Source of the DNA: Gracilariopsis chorda
Lineage: Eukaryota > Rhodophyta > Florideophyceae > Gracilariales > Gracilariaceae
Reading direction: 5' to 3'
Length of the DNA: 64,000 nt
Assembly: GCA_003194525.1 (NCBI GenBank)
Contig: NBIV01000217.1
Span: 62,001 to 126,000, forward strand
This document shows, one piece after another, positions 10,699 through 20,854 of this stretch. The position numbers were made by a program, and so were the translations under genes. The notes under the pieces are model-generated. The model was not told where the DNA came from and did no database searches. It saw only the letters and a list, made by a program, of their open reading frames with translations. Each line of letters opens with the position of its first letter. The stretch's first letter is position 1.

Positions 10699-11324
10699 TG
10701 TGTTAAGCGGGAGTTAAGGGGGTGTGGCGGAGGGCGGAAAGGCGCACAGGGAAGGGCGGGGAAGGGCGGGGAAGGGCGGTGACGTGCGACGAGAGGTGGC
10801 GGTGGTGTGGTGCGCGGGCAGGAATGTTTTAGGCGAGGTGGGGGGTGGGGGGGAGGGAAAGCTCTGACAGTGGGGGGGCGCGAGAAATTTATTACACAAA
10901 GTGCAAGAAGCAAACGCTGGCAGGGAGGCCGCCGAGCGGCCTGACACTACTCGCAGCAAGCACGGTGCGCCAAAAGCGCTTCACTGAAGAGAAGCCACGC
11001 CACGCGGCCACGCGGCCACGCGGTCACGCGGCCACGTGGCCACGCGCGGCGCTTACCGCAGGGCGGCGAGGATAGATGCCTGCCATATTGGTCCAAACTG
11101 CATTCCATCCGGCGAGCATTTGTGCTCCCTCCGCGCTTTACGGCGACGCGCGACAGCAACAAAGGAGAGGACAAAAAAGGGGCTCTTTGGTCTTTATACA
11201 AGTCAGTGGAGGAGAAAAAGCACGGCGTAACCCAAAAAAAGGACAGCAAAGGCGGAACCAAGTTATGAACAAAAGTAGCCAAACAAAAAAAACAAAAAAA
11301 AAAAAAAAAAACAACAAAGCGCGT
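10699..11324. other. promoter spacer of the SLC35B gene and 3' flank of the RING gene
   Basis: This interval holds short G-rich repeats (GGGAAGGGCG three times near 10750-10780), a 9-bp minisatellite at 10995-11047 and an A-rich tract at about 11281-11311 next to the RING gene stop. No coding sequence is supported. Confidence 0.5.
10995..11047. repeat. 9-bp minisatellite (CACGCGGC core)
   Basis: About six tandem copies of a CACGCGGCC-like unit with single-base variants (one CACGTGGCC). It lies about 300 bp upstream of the SLC35B start. Confidence 0.8.
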
Positions 11325-11981
11325 TCAACACGGCTTCATGTCCAGACCGCGGCCCTCACAAACGGGCGTCCAACAAAGCGGGCAGCTGTTTTTGCGGGCG
11401 CGGACAATCCACAGGTGTGCGCACTGCGCGTGGAAGGCGTGTTTGCAGGCGAGTATTCTGGCGTGGCAGCCGGGTTGCAGGTCGCTGAGACAGATGGCAC
11501 ACTGCGCGGGGTGGTCTGCGGGGTGGGCGTGCCACAGCTGCTTGGTGGTGCACTGCTCGAGCTGGCGGCAGATGGCGGAGGTGTCCGACGGGGTGAAGCG
11601 GCGCATGAGGGAGCAGGACAGCGCGTCGCCAAAGAGCGCCGAGAAGTGGCGATTGTCAAACACGTCCGAGTCAAGCTGCAGCACGAACTGGTTGCGCGCC
11701 ATGCAGCGCTGCCTGCGCACCAGCAGCACGCCCACGCCGGGCACCAGCAGGTAGCCGAGGATGATCAACACGTAGCCCAGCACGAGCTCCACGTCGGAGC
11801 GGGCGAGCGTGGACGAGCGCTGTGCCGGGCTGTTGACGGTCATGTTGACCAGCGTGTACAGGATGAGGGCGAGAAAGGACACACACATGGTGGCGAAAAT
11901 ACTGTCCTTTGTTAGGGAAGTGGGTTGGTACGCTGAAGGCGGTGCCGTGGTTGCGCCGTTTGAGAGCGATTTATCGGCCAT
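11325..11981 (-). CDS. membrane RING-H2 finger protein, probable E3 ubiquitin ligase
   Basis: A 218-aa protein from the ATG at 11979-11981 (MADKSLSNG). The frame is open further upstream to 12269, but that begins with GTG and is Pro-rich, so it is treated as leader. Two hydrophobic helices are predicted at about residues 28-48 and 64-88. The C-terminus carries a complete RING-H2: C161, C164, C179, H181, H184, C187, C200 and C203, with the usual Trp (W191) and Pro (P201) near the zinc ligands. Such proteins sit in endomembranes and pass ubiquitin from an E2 to substrates. An unusually Cys/His-rich stretch precedes the RING. The last residues (DMKPC) end close to an A-rich tract. The gene is single-exon, and its substrate is unknown. 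Confidence 0.85.
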   Translation of the reverse strand: MADKSLSNGATTAPPSAYQPTSLTKDSIFATMCVSFLALILYTLVNMTVNSPAQRSSTLARSDVELVLGYVLIILGYLLVPGVGVLLVRRQRCMARNQFVLQLDSDVFDNRHFSALFGDALSCSLMRRFTPSDTSAICRQLEQCTTKQLWHAHPADHPAQCAICLSDLQPGCHARILACKHAFHAQCAHLWIVRARKNSCPLCWTPVCEGRGLDMKPC

Positions 11982-12874
11982 GGTTGCGAAGACGGAGTGG
12001 TCGGGGGGGGGGGGGGGGTGAGGGGTGAGGGGTGAGAAGGATGGCCAAGCGACGTTGGTTGTGAGGTAAAGGCAATGGAAGTAAGCACGGAGGCGAATGA
12101 AAAAGGGCGATGCAAGCGGCGGGGGCGGCGGAACGAGGCGGCAACGGGCGGACGCTCCGAGGACGCATCGATACAAATATCGCGCCGTTGCACGGGGGCA
12201 GGCGGCGAATGAACGTGAGCAACGGGCGGCGCGGCGGCGAGTTGTGCCAACGTGCGGCGCCGCGCGCACCAGCAGTGGCGGCGTGTGCGGCTGCGCGGCG
12301 GATATTTGCGGCGCGGTTGCGGCGGCCGTGGCGCGCTGTGTGGCTGAGGACGCGCGGTGCGGCTGCGGACGGCGTTTGGCGATGTTTAGGGGCGCGTGAA
12401 GGATGAAACGGTGGCGCTGGATTGCGGGCAGCTGTTCACTACACAGCGCTCAGGTGTAAGCGGGCGGCGCCACGTGTGCGAGCTGTTTTTGCATGACGGC
12501 GCTTTGCAGCGCTGCTCGCTGTTGGTGCGAGTGCATCGGTCACGGCGTGTTGACGGCGTGGCAGCAAAGCGGAAAGCATGACGCCGTGCCAACGCTACCA
12601 CTGACACGGGGGGGGGCCCTTTCTACATATGGACATGGACATGCGTTTTCGGCACTGCACCAGGAAAAAGCACTAAAAATAATTCATGTTTACAAAGCGA
12701 AGAATTAAAAACAAAGTGTCTCTTCTGTGGGGTCGCTCAAAAGCGACCCCAAAACCGTGAACAATGCACAAGATAGATTTCTGTTTGTTTTTGTCATACT
12801 GTTCTACCCTCTACAACGTACTATTCGAAGCCGAGCTATGTACAGCGCTGCCACTATTGGCAGCGCAAGGCACC
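11982..12874. other. GC-rich spacer upstream of the RING gene
   Basis: The interval is rich in CG and GCGGC. It contains a G run at about 12003-12018 just upstream of the RING start and a perfect hairpin at 12729-12750. Open frames on both strands here have low-complexity Arg/Ala-rich products and no recognisable domain. Confidence 0.4.
12729..12750. other. perfect 9-bp stem, 4-nt loop hairpin
   Basis: The arms GGGGTCGCT and AGCGACCCC are exact complements around a CAAA loop. The size resembles the histone mRNA 3' stem-loop (6-bp stem, 4-nt loop) but the sequence does not match it. It lies about 125 bp beyond the stop of the minus-strand gene at 12875-13342, where it could be part of that gene's 3' UTR. 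Confidence 0.6.
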
Positions 12875-13342
12875 TCATATGCCCGGGTGCATGGTCACTG
12901 TGGGCGCGTCGGGCATCACGTAACACTCCGCCTTGACCGTCTCCATGCGCTCCTTTCCGCGCCTTCTCCGCCCGGAGCCGCCCGCGTGCGCGTGCGCGTG
13001 CGCGTGCCGATGCGCGTGCAGGAACAGTTGCAGCTCCTCGGAGGCGCCGAAGCCGGTCTTGTCTGACGGCCGGATCAGCGCGGCCTGCTTCGCGCGGCGG
13101 CTTGAGGAGGCGGCGGGGGAGCGCGGGGGGGGGGGACCGGAACAGCCGGAACAGCCGGAACAGCCGGAACAGCCGGAACAGCAGGGGGAGGAACAACACG
13201 AGCCGGCTGTGGCGCACGTGGACGCGCCGTGCATGCCGGCAGACGCACAGCACTGCACGCGCGGCAGCGCCGCCACAAACGCCGCCATCGACGGCGCGGG
13301 GCACGACGCGAGCCTCGAAGCGGAGCGTTTGGAGCAGCCCAT
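12875..13342 (-). CDS. small Cys-rich protein with an N-myristoylation motif (hypothetical)
   Basis: A possible 155-aa protein from the ATG at 13340-13342. Its N-terminus MGCSKRSAS fits the myristoylation rule (Gly2, Ser/Thr at position 6-7, basic residues following), with Cys3 as a likely palmitoylation site. That suggests membrane anchoring. A Cys cluster around residues 30-69 includes a CSG repeat made by five tandem 9-bp units at about 13136-13184. A PPPP turn follows, then a His/Ala repeat (HAHRHAHAHAHA, residues 109-120) and an Arg cluster (RRRR, 125-128). No known family was recognised. The frame competes with a longer, lower-complexity frame on the same strand (12804-13592), which has an RLF repeat and looks like a shadow. 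The call rests on the N-terminal motif and an ATG start, so confidence is limited. Confidence 0.4.
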   Translation of the reverse strand: MGCSKRSASRLASCPAPSMAAFVAALPRVQCCASAGMHGASTCATAGSCCSSPCCSGCSGCSGCSGCSGPPPPRSPAASSSRRAKQAALIRPSDKTGFGASEELQLFLHAHRHAHAHAHAGGSGRRRRGKERMETVKAECYVMPDAPTVTMHPGI

Positions 13343-14467
13343 GTGTGTTGTAGCGGGGTGGGCGACGTGCAGCTTTAGCCTCAGCGGAGTCGAGCACACC
13401 GTGTGGGCGGGGGCGAGAGGACGGCGCGCAGGGCGTCACCGCCTGCCTCGTCGCTTTAAAGAGCACGCACGCCTCCATGGCGGCGAAAGCACCGCCACTG
13501 CCCGCGGCGCGCGCGATTTGCGCACGAATGCTGCACGACCACGCCGCATGGCGCGTCACGCGCGACGTGGTGCTCCCGTCACGCGCGCCCACTGTTTTGT
13601 ACTTTTACAGTACGTATCCCTTCGTACATACATTTGTATCTACACAGCGTGCACACTCTGCAGAGTGTGCACATGGAGACACTCTCTCCGACTACCTTTA
13701 TTACTGTGGTGGTTGATATACGTGTACCAGCTGCGACTATCATCAGTTCACACCGGACATGTGGCCTAGTCGTTTTGACTATCACACAATTACAAAAGTG
13801 TCCGGCCACACGTAGTGAGCTCCCACAGTAAACTACTAACATACTTTGAAGGAAGAGAGAGTACAACAATTCCTTATTGTACATCGTGTACGCTCCCAGA
13901 GATGGCACACGTTATAGCCATACCTTGCGCACCTCATCACATGAACAACTACTCGCACTAATACTTGACATCTTGCGGGAACACTCCATTCGCCACACAC
14001 ACACACACACACACAAGTCGCCGCCTCCCTCCTTCCTCTATGGAGAGCTGCGCTATTATACTCTCTCACTTCTATACACAACTAACGCCTCGCTCAGCTC
14101 AGCGCAATACCGCACCCGTCCTCAAGTGCCTCTTGCACTCACCATACGCCTTTCTCACACCCCACTCCGCCCGTTCGAATGCAACTCTGCATTCCTCCCC
14201 ACCAGCTTCTCTCTGCCACCTTCAATTCATGTCGCCCTCCCTCGTTCTCCATTGTGCCGTGCAGCGTAATGCCGCTTCACTTGCATTCCAACAATCACCC
14301 GCTCCGTCTCGCATCGTGTCCACGCGTTCAACATCTTCACCACCATATCTAATCCCACAACCGTACTGCGTCCGCCCACGCAACGAGTGCTGCTGTACCC
14401 GCCGCGCCGCACTTGTGCGCGCCGCCACCACCACCACCACGCCCGCCCGCCCGCACGCAGCGCCGCC
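13343..14467. other. divergent spacer with a 24-bp palindrome, a CA microsatellite and a dispersed-repeat motif
   Basis: Between the minus-strand gene ending at 13342 and the plus-strand gene starting at 14468. It contains a perfect 24-bp palindrome at 13649-13672 (half-site GTGCACACTCTG), a (CA)n run of about 22 bp at 13994-14015, and at 13791-13828 a short sequence (TACAAAAGTGTCCGGCCA, then GTAGTGAGCTCCCACAG) that recurs at 61997-62062. No gene is supported. Confidence 0.6.
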
Positions 14468-15646
14468 ATGTCTGCGGCGCCGCTCGCGCCCACTCCAGCC
14501 GCCGCGTCGCCGCGCGCCCCCGCCAGACGCGCCTCGCTTTTCGCCTCGTTTCGCTCGCAGCCCGCGTCGCCGCGCGCAGACGCCGCGCCGCCAACCCTCT
14601 TCTCGCGCACCTCGCAGCTCTTTCTTCGCCGCGCCACGGCCGCGTCGCCGCCCAATCCCACCCCGCTGCGCGCCCTTGTTCACCCGCCGTCGCGCTACGT
14701 CGCCACTCACGACGACGCCCTCACCCGCGCCCACTCCGCGCTCTCCTCCCGACGCACCACGCTCTCCGTGCGCGCCGTCGTCGCCCCCGCCCAGAGGCGC
14801 CGCACCTCGGCCGACGCCGCCCTGCACGAATGGCACGCGCTTATCTGCCTCCCCAACTTGAACGTCGCCTTACGTCCGCCGACACGCCCCGTCTTTTGCA
14901 GCCCGGCTTTCCGACTCGTGTCGTACGGAAGGCGACCTGAATATGACCTGGTGGCTTTGTACACCAACGCGCTGCGCGCTGAATCCCGAACCTTGTTTCT
15001 GCTCTTGTTGTGTCTTCACGAGCGCTGTCACAGCTTGCAACGCGGCGATCTGTCCTCGTTCTTCATCTGGTTTGAGCCGTACGCCCACTTTGTGCTCGCC
15101 GTCGTGTCTCTGTTTCAACGCTTCTTGCTGCCGCACTTGCACCAGCTCAAGCCCTTCCAGCTGCAGAGCTTCGCGCAGCTTGCGGAAATGCTGCAAACAC
15201 CGCTCTCAAAACTGCTCAAGCACAACAATGCAGTCGTCAACTGCAACCCCCGAAAAGTGCCGCACAAGCTGCTCACTTTGTTCAAGCCCTACGCACAGCA
15301 TTTACTCACCTACGCGCACAACCTGGAGCACATCTGTCCCGCGCTCATTCATGACGCCCACCAAACGCCACCACACAAGACGCAACTTTCCAAGCAACTC
15401 TTCGCACATTTCAGAAAGCAGCCGCATTTCAGCACCAACCTGGTGCGACTGCTACGTTGGTTGGCGGCTCGACCCCAGACAGCCGCCTATTGGAGACGCG
15501 ATCATCTCGATGCTGCCACCGCAATTCGGTACACGCAGTGGAAGAAAACTGGCCCTTGTGAGGAAATCGTGCAATATTTTGCTCATAACAGTGACGTCTT
15601 TCCTTATTCTTCCCTGTACGAGGACCCGCAACTACCCACTTTCTGA
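14468..15646 (+). CDS. conserved-looking helical protein, function unknown
   Basis: A 392-aa single-exon protein. The ATG at 14468 has an ideal context (GCCGCCATG). The open frame extends 27 codons further up to a GTG that is not used. Residues 1 to about 120 are Ala/Pro/Arg-rich and low in acidic residues, which would suit a plastid or mitochondrial transit peptide followed by a linker. The rest is predicted mostly alpha-helical and rich in His and Leu (LLCLHERCHSL, FEPYAHFVLAV, FLLPHLHQL). The H..E spacing with FLLPHL loosely recalls hemerythrin-like HHE bundles, but the full ligand set is not visible, so I do not assign that family. A poly(A) signal follows at 15835. No operon-like neighbour informs its role. 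Confidence 0.65.
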   Translation: MSAAPLAPTPAAASPRAPARRASLFASFRSQPASPRADAAPPTLFSRTSQLFLRRATAASPPNPTPLRALVHPPSRYVATHDDALTRAHSALSSRRTTLSVRAVVAPAQRRRTSADAALHEWHALICLPNLNVALRPPTRPVFCSPAFRLVSYGRRPEYDLVALYTNALRAESRTLFLLLLCLHERCHSLQRGDLSSFFIWFEPYAHFVLAVVSLFQRFLLPHLHQLKPFQLQSFAQLAEMLQTPLSKLLKHNNAVVNCNPRKVPHKLLTLFKPYAQHLLTYAHNLEHICPALIHDAHQTPPHKTQLSKQLFAHFRKQPHFSTNLVRLLRWLAARPQTAAYWRRDHLDAATAIRYTQWKKTGPCEEIVQYFAHNSDVFPYSSLYEDPQLPTF

Positions 15647-17972
15647 TCCGCACCGCGCTGCTCATCTGCGTGGCCATGTCGGACACATTGTAGTTGAGCG
15701 TTTTCGCTTGCCACTTCAAAACCATGCCCCTATTTCACTAACTGTAACTTCTCTCTTCTTCTAACACTGGACAAGCCGTCTTTACAAGCGCACCCACCCC
15801 GAGTCGTGCGGAACACTGTGTTGCGCAACTAGTTAATAAATCATCCTAACATGCCTTCATATGCAACTCCAATTTCCAAATCTTCCCGATTCAACCCTTG
15901 TCACATTGCGCTTTCCAACAGCTCGAGACTCGGTCACTCGAGATATACACAGTACCATACCCTTGGGTGTACCTCCATGTCACACTGCTCTTCTCATTGG
16001 CAGTTCGCTTTGCTCCACACCGTTTCCCTGCTCTCCCATCATAAATAACATACATGCGCGGTCACACATTGCCACACCACACGTCCTACCAACGGTACTC
16101 CCTCCTCCGTCTTGCTGCATGCTTCTGTGCAGTGCACCTTCCACGGGTGTGTCTCTTTCCAACGCACCGCCGCCCTCATTCGAGCCATTTCAATACGTCA
16201 CAGTTCGGCCTACTGTTGGGTAACTCCCGTCTTACACGGTTTCACTGCTCTCGCCATCATCGTAGCACGCGCACTTCCGTGCTTTCTCACGACGATTGCG
16301 ATAAGCGAACTTTCATGCGTTCACGGACGCGTTCAAAGACGACATGTCAGCGGCAAACGACACTGTCGTATGACAGAATCCATTTGATGTATATCTCCCG
16401 CTCACGCTTGTTTTCTCAGCGCGAGGCACTACATTCAATCATGCTGAGTGAGAGCGACTTGTCAAGGCACAGCTCTGCATCCCACGTTCGTTCCTTCCGA
16501 CAGAGCGCCTATCCAATCGGTGATTCGCATCCATTTGGCACGCAATCTCCTGTTCGAATCTCCGCTAGTTTGACAAACGCTGCAAGACGAATGGACAGAG
16601 AGCATTTGACAGCGTGAACGTTTCGGCCGAGAACTTGTTGCTCTTGTTTTTTTGTCATTTCCAGTGACTGCTTTGTCGTTGGTCTCTTGCCCAAACCAGG
16701 TTGCCAACCCTTTCGCTTCTCTCGCTTGGCCCGAAGGAAGGTGGGCACACCTCGAGAAGGCGGTGACACCTCGACAAGGCGGGCACACCTCGAGAAGGCG
16801 GATCAGCTTGTGCCCCAACACTTCGTGTTCGCCTGACAAGTACAGAGCCCATATCTGCACTTCCAGGGTTCGTTGTTGGGCAGCCTCATCCTCAGGAAAG
16901 CGCACACAGCTTTGGCGCAAGTACTTACCGACTGTGGCCCGACCTTTCGCCCCGCCTCTACCTATTCTAGTAACAGGGAATGTTTTCCCCACTGGGATGA
17001 ATATCGTTGATCGCTCTTGTTCTGAGATGCCGCCGCTGGACGACATCGCGACGAACAGCCTTCCCTTCTCTGCGAGAAGGGCAAGGCCTCCACGTCGAAT
17101 CAATATCAATGGTTAGAACACGGGCACATGAGTTTCAAGACCATCTGGAGAGATAGTGGCGCAGCAAACATGTCACTTGGCGCAGGACATGGCTTAGTAC
17201 TGCTGTGAAAACTGCGGAAACGGATAGCGGTCTTCTCATGAAGGGAATGCGTTGATACGTGCGTCGGCGTCGCGGTGTGCTAACCTGCCTTCTGCGAGTC
17301 AGAGTTGGGGGGGAGAGGTTGGGGCCTACGTAGCCCCTTTGTCCACAGGAGCTGCTTTTCAAAGCCCGCCATACTTCACATTCACAAAACGTCTTCCTCT
17401 GATTTGCTGTGCACTTCATGGCGTATTTCATATCATGAGGTGTAGGAAACGCTCAGGTCTCGGCGAGACGTTTTCACGTCTGCAAGGGCAAGGCAAGAGC
17501 TTGGACTAGCAGCAGTAGTGACGAAATGACCGGATAGGATGTTGGCGTAATAAGCATTCCTGCCACGCTTTCTGAATTCGTAGAGCGCGCCCCTAAACAC
17601 ACAAAGATACGCACATAGGCTGGACGATTGTAAGCTCATTTCCAGCGGGAGTGACTTTGCGCAGAGACCACGGACACATGCAGGCTGATTCTTCACATCA
17701 ACCCACTTAACCGACTAGTGTACAATACAAAAAGAATATTACAGACACGCTTGCTTTACCGGTCATCCTGGAATAGAAACGTCGCAAACAGGCTCGCTCG
17801 GTATCTTGAGAGATAAAGGAGTAACTTCCTGGTCATGACAAACCCCCAACATCAAACGCATGACATCCCTAATCTGCAACACAACTGCTACAGTACATTT
17901 CCATACAGCCTCCACGCTTATTTCTCCGTCCCTCTCCCGGAGGACCTCAGTTTTCCACTGTCGTCGTGCTAT
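15647..17972. other. 2.3-kb spacer between convergent genes
   Basis: No gene is supported. A minus-strand frame runs from an ATG near 17046 to 16462 (about 194 codons), but it has no recognisable domain and crosses a 19-bp repeat. That repeat (core CACACCTCGAG) is present about three times in tandem at 16738-16794. Pyrimidine-rich text on the plus strand (about 15850-16250) looks non-coding. Confidence 0.4.
15835..15840 (+). terminator. AATAAA polyadenylation signal
   Basis: Canonical AATAAA, 189 bp after the stop of the 14468-15646 gene and on the same strand. Confidence 0.5.
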
Positions 17973-20090
17973 TCATCCTTCAACCACTCCATTTGCTTCC
18001 AAAACGCCTTGAATCTCTTGCCTGGGAGCACTCCCCTCCACCGCATCGTTATCTCCTCCCATCCCCGCGTCCTTCCTAAACTTCACACTTATTGTCTTTC
18101 TCTCCCCACCTATCTTGGGCTGTTGAGCAGCAGAATCTTCACCAGCAGTGTCTGTTGTAAGCTCGTCGTTCACCAATCGAGTCGTTCCCACTTTTGCAGC
18201 TGCAAGAGCCTTCAGCTTCTCCACTGTGGTTGTTTCTTCCACAGCTTCTCCTTCGGGGTTCTTCTCCGCGCGGTTACCACCCTGCTCCCCCGCGTCCTCT
18301 TCCGTACGCATTCGCTTCGTCACGTTTCCGTTGGGCACCTGTTCCGCGTTGTCTGTGGCTTGCTTCGACTGGTCGTTAGATCCCACGACCCCCACAACGG
18401 ATGCGTTGGCAACAGTTGTCGTTTGTGTTGCTGCCGCCTGTTCCACTTTCGCGGTTGTAGCAGGCCTCTTTGTCGACGGGTTCAGCTTCCTCTTCTTCCG
18501 CTTCCTGGCCTTTCCATCCCTGTACTCCTTCGGGATTTCGCTTTGCACGAAATCGGGCAACTTCGATGCCAGTAGACTACTGACATTCAAGTTCATAGCA
18601 CCAGTCTTCTCTGGAAGACTAAACAACGTATGCCTCCACTGAATAACAGGCGCACTCAGATCAAGAGCTCGACGCGTACCGTTCGGAGTGTTCTGCTTTG
18701 CAGGCGGCCTAACGTCCAAACCGACGAAGAAGGTCAGGCCACACCCAGCACGAAGCTTCGTGTTATTATCGTAGCCTGGCGGATACGGTCGCACCTTTCG
18801 GACGCTTTCACACTCTTCTAAGTTGCGAATCAAGAGCCTGAGCTTTGATTCAACAGTCCCTTTCCACACTTTGAAACTTTCCTTATCATCAGCGGAGACG
18901 TCAATCTGGAGGAATCGTTTATATGATACAAAGAACTCTGACAGTTTGAACAGGTCTTGCCACGCATCCAGACCGCCCTTTCTATCCCCTTCTACACTTT
19001 CGCGCTTGGACAGCTCTTCGATTCCTTGGCATATCTTGAGGCCGCGAGCAATCTCTTCCTTCATAATCTCGAGGGTGGAGCCGGACACATTGTGAGTGGT
19101 GTTCATGCTGGGGTATGCCGGTGTTATAATCGGCATAAAGTGCCTCTGGTTGCCGTGCGGCGTCCATATCTTGAATCCACACGCCGGATTGCCGCTTGAA
19201 ATGGGACACAAGAGAACGGGGGCGGACTGGGTCGATGTGTTCCAATTCCATTTGTCATACAACAAGAAAAACCGCGTCAAGAGCGTAGAGGGCGCGGCGT
19301 AGGGATACAGTTGACAAACTCGCGCCGTCAAAATGGCCCATGCTACACCTCCCAAGAAGCCGAGAACGTTTGAGTAAACCTGTCGACGTTTCGCCCACAG
19401 TTTGATGGCTCGGAGAACGGTGCGAAAGTGCGGGATGTTTGGAACGAGCTTGAGAATTGCGTCGGTCACTCTGACACCGTTGATACTGCGTTGCGTCTCG
19501 TCGTCAACGTTGCGCAGAATCTTGTCATCGAGGATGTCAAACTTCTCTGGAATGCGCGTCACTTGCAGAGAGGCGCAAAGAAGGTCAATCTCAACGGTGC
19601 GGTAAACGAACTTTATGACTGGAACAAACGCTCTCGGCACGGCTACAACATCTTGTGCCTCCGGTATGGATCGCAAAATGTCAACCAGCACAATCTCGTT
19701 GGGAGGGGTGAGCCCCGTGGTGCGATCAATTTCACCAAACACATGAGTCTTGCGGGAGATGTGACGCGGGGTTATTACGAGGGTGTCGATATCGGCGCCG
19801 GGTCCATCCACACCGAGTCGGTAAGATCCAAAGGTGCAGATGCGAACTCCGCAGTTCTTGGCGTCATGCTCCGGCATTCCCTGTGCAACGGAAACTTTGG
19901 TAGCCCATGTGTTGACAATGTTCGACAGCTCAAGTAAAACGCGCTCTCGTAATTCCTTACCTTCTTGCGACTCGTAGAGCTTGTTGTTGTGCAAACACTC
20001 TTCGAGCTCGCTACTGAGGCGGTGATCGTGGGCAGTAGGCGGCTCTGTAGATATGGGATCAGTGACGCCCCAACGCTTCTGGGTGGTCAT
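17973..20090 (-). CDS. nuclear poly(A) polymerase
   Basis: A 705-aa single-exon protein from an ATG at 20088-20090. Canonical PAP features are in order. The nucleotidyltransferase GS motif is G88-S89 within CTFGSYRLGV. The first two catalytic Asp are D100 and D102 (GADIDTL). The third is D169 (TVEIDLLCA). Next come the central region with IKLWAKRR and FLGGVAWA and the RNA-binding region including VWKGTVESKLR. A Lys/Arg cluster (KARKRKKRKLNP) would be a nuclear localisation signal, and it is followed by a long Ala/Thr/Glu-rich low-complexity tail. The enzyme adds AMP residues from ATP to cleaved pre-mRNA 3' ends with CPSF. Length and tail resemble vertebrate and plant nuclear PAPs rather than cytoplasmic GLD2-type enzymes. 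The start lies in a normal spacer and no lesion is seen. Confidence 0.95.
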   Translation of the reverse strand: MTTQKRWGVTDPISTEPPTAHDHRLSSELEECLHNNKLYESQEGKELRERVLLELSNIVNTWATKVSVAQGMPEHDAKNCGVRICTFGSYRLGVDGPGADIDTLVITPRHISRKTHVFGEIDRTTGLTPPNEIVLVDILRSIPEAQDVVAVPRAFVPVIKFVYRTVEIDLLCASLQVTRIPEKFDILDDKILRNVDDETQRSINGVRVTDAILKLVPNIPHFRTVLRAIKLWAKRRQVYSNVLGFLGGVAWAILTARVCQLYPYAAPSTLLTRFFLLYDKWNWNTSTQSAPVLLCPISSGNPACGFKIWTPHGNQRHFMPIITPAYPSMNTTHNVSGSTLEIMKEEIARGLKICQGIEELSKRESVEGDRKGGLDAWQDLFKLSEFFVSYKRFLQIDVSADDKESFKVWKGTVESKLRLLIRNLEECESVRKVRPYPPGYDNNTKLRAGCGLTFFVGLDVRPPAKQNTPNGTRRALDLSAPVIQWRHTLFSLPEKTGAMNLNVSSLLASKLPDFVQSEIPKEYRDGKARKRKKRKLNPSTKRPATTAKVEQAAATQTTTVANASVVGVVGSNDQSKQATDNAEQVPNGNVTKRMRTEEDAGEQGGNRAEKNPEGEAVEETTTVEKLKALAAAKVGTTRLVNDELTTDTAGEDSAAQQPKIGGERKTISVKFRKDAGMGGDNDAVEGSAPRQEIQGVLEANGVVEG

Positions 20091-20854
20091 TGTACTCCAG
20101 GCAGAGGAGTTGCGGCCTGGTGCAGGCGACTTGGATCCGAGGATGTGCCAGGAGTATGGGCGAGTTTGAAGAGGGGGATGCGCACACAGCAGCGGTTCTC
20201 GTTAGCGGGATGGCGGAGGTAAAGAGTGAGCGAGTCAAGCCAAGTTGTGGCAGCGAGTTTGTATGCTAACAGCTCGGCGCAAACGAGCAGTACGGAAGGT
20301 GGGGTGGATGAAACTGCACTGCACCATCAGCCGCTTGAGAGAATGGTAGCACTGCAGGAGCGCGGCGTATGGCTGGTTGGAATGGTGGCAACGGAAGCGC
20401 TTAACGAGGCGGGTTGAAACATGTAGAGCGGGGGCGACGGGGGGAGGCAGCATCTGCACTCGGCCGCGCCGTCAACGATTCACGGACGAGGGCGGGGTGT
20501 GCTTTAATTGAAAAACAGCACTCGGCCAGTAGCCGGGAGCCCCTTAGCAAACGTCTCTTACTAACCGCACAGTAACTTTACTGCTGTCTCTAGTCCAACT
20601 ACTAAACAGCAACCAACTGCCGCGGGCGCATCCGTCTCGTCTCTTCCCCAAGTCGCGGACTCCCAAGCTGAGTGAGTGAGCGCCTGTTCTCCGAAACAGC
20701 CCCATAGCGAAGCGGGTGTACAGCCCATGCGATCACCGCTCTGCATCGCACCGTCCTGCTCCCCGTCGGTAACACCGATACACTTCAAGTCCCGCCCGCG
20801 TCCGAAACACAGCGTTAGGCACGGTGGCGCTGTATGCCAACCTCGCCTCACAAC
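20091..20854. other. promoter region of the poly(A) polymerase gene
   Basis: A 764-bp gap between two minus-strand genes. No TATA box or gene is obvious. It would hold the PAP promoter and the 3' end of nothing else, because the HEAT gene stop lies at 20855 on its other side. Confidence 0.4.

Noticed and set aside
13136..13184. Tandem CCGGAACAG units considered as a CRISPR-like array
   Set aside because: Contiguous 9-bp repeats without spacers in a eukaryotic locus; a simple minisatellite.
12804..13592. 262-codon minus-strand frame with RLF repeats
   Set aside because: Low-complexity Arg-rich shadow of the 9-bp array; the alternative frame has an ATG and a motif.
16462..17109. 215-codon minus-strand frame
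   Set aside because: Non-ATG start, crosses a 19-bp tandem repeat and has no recognisable domain.
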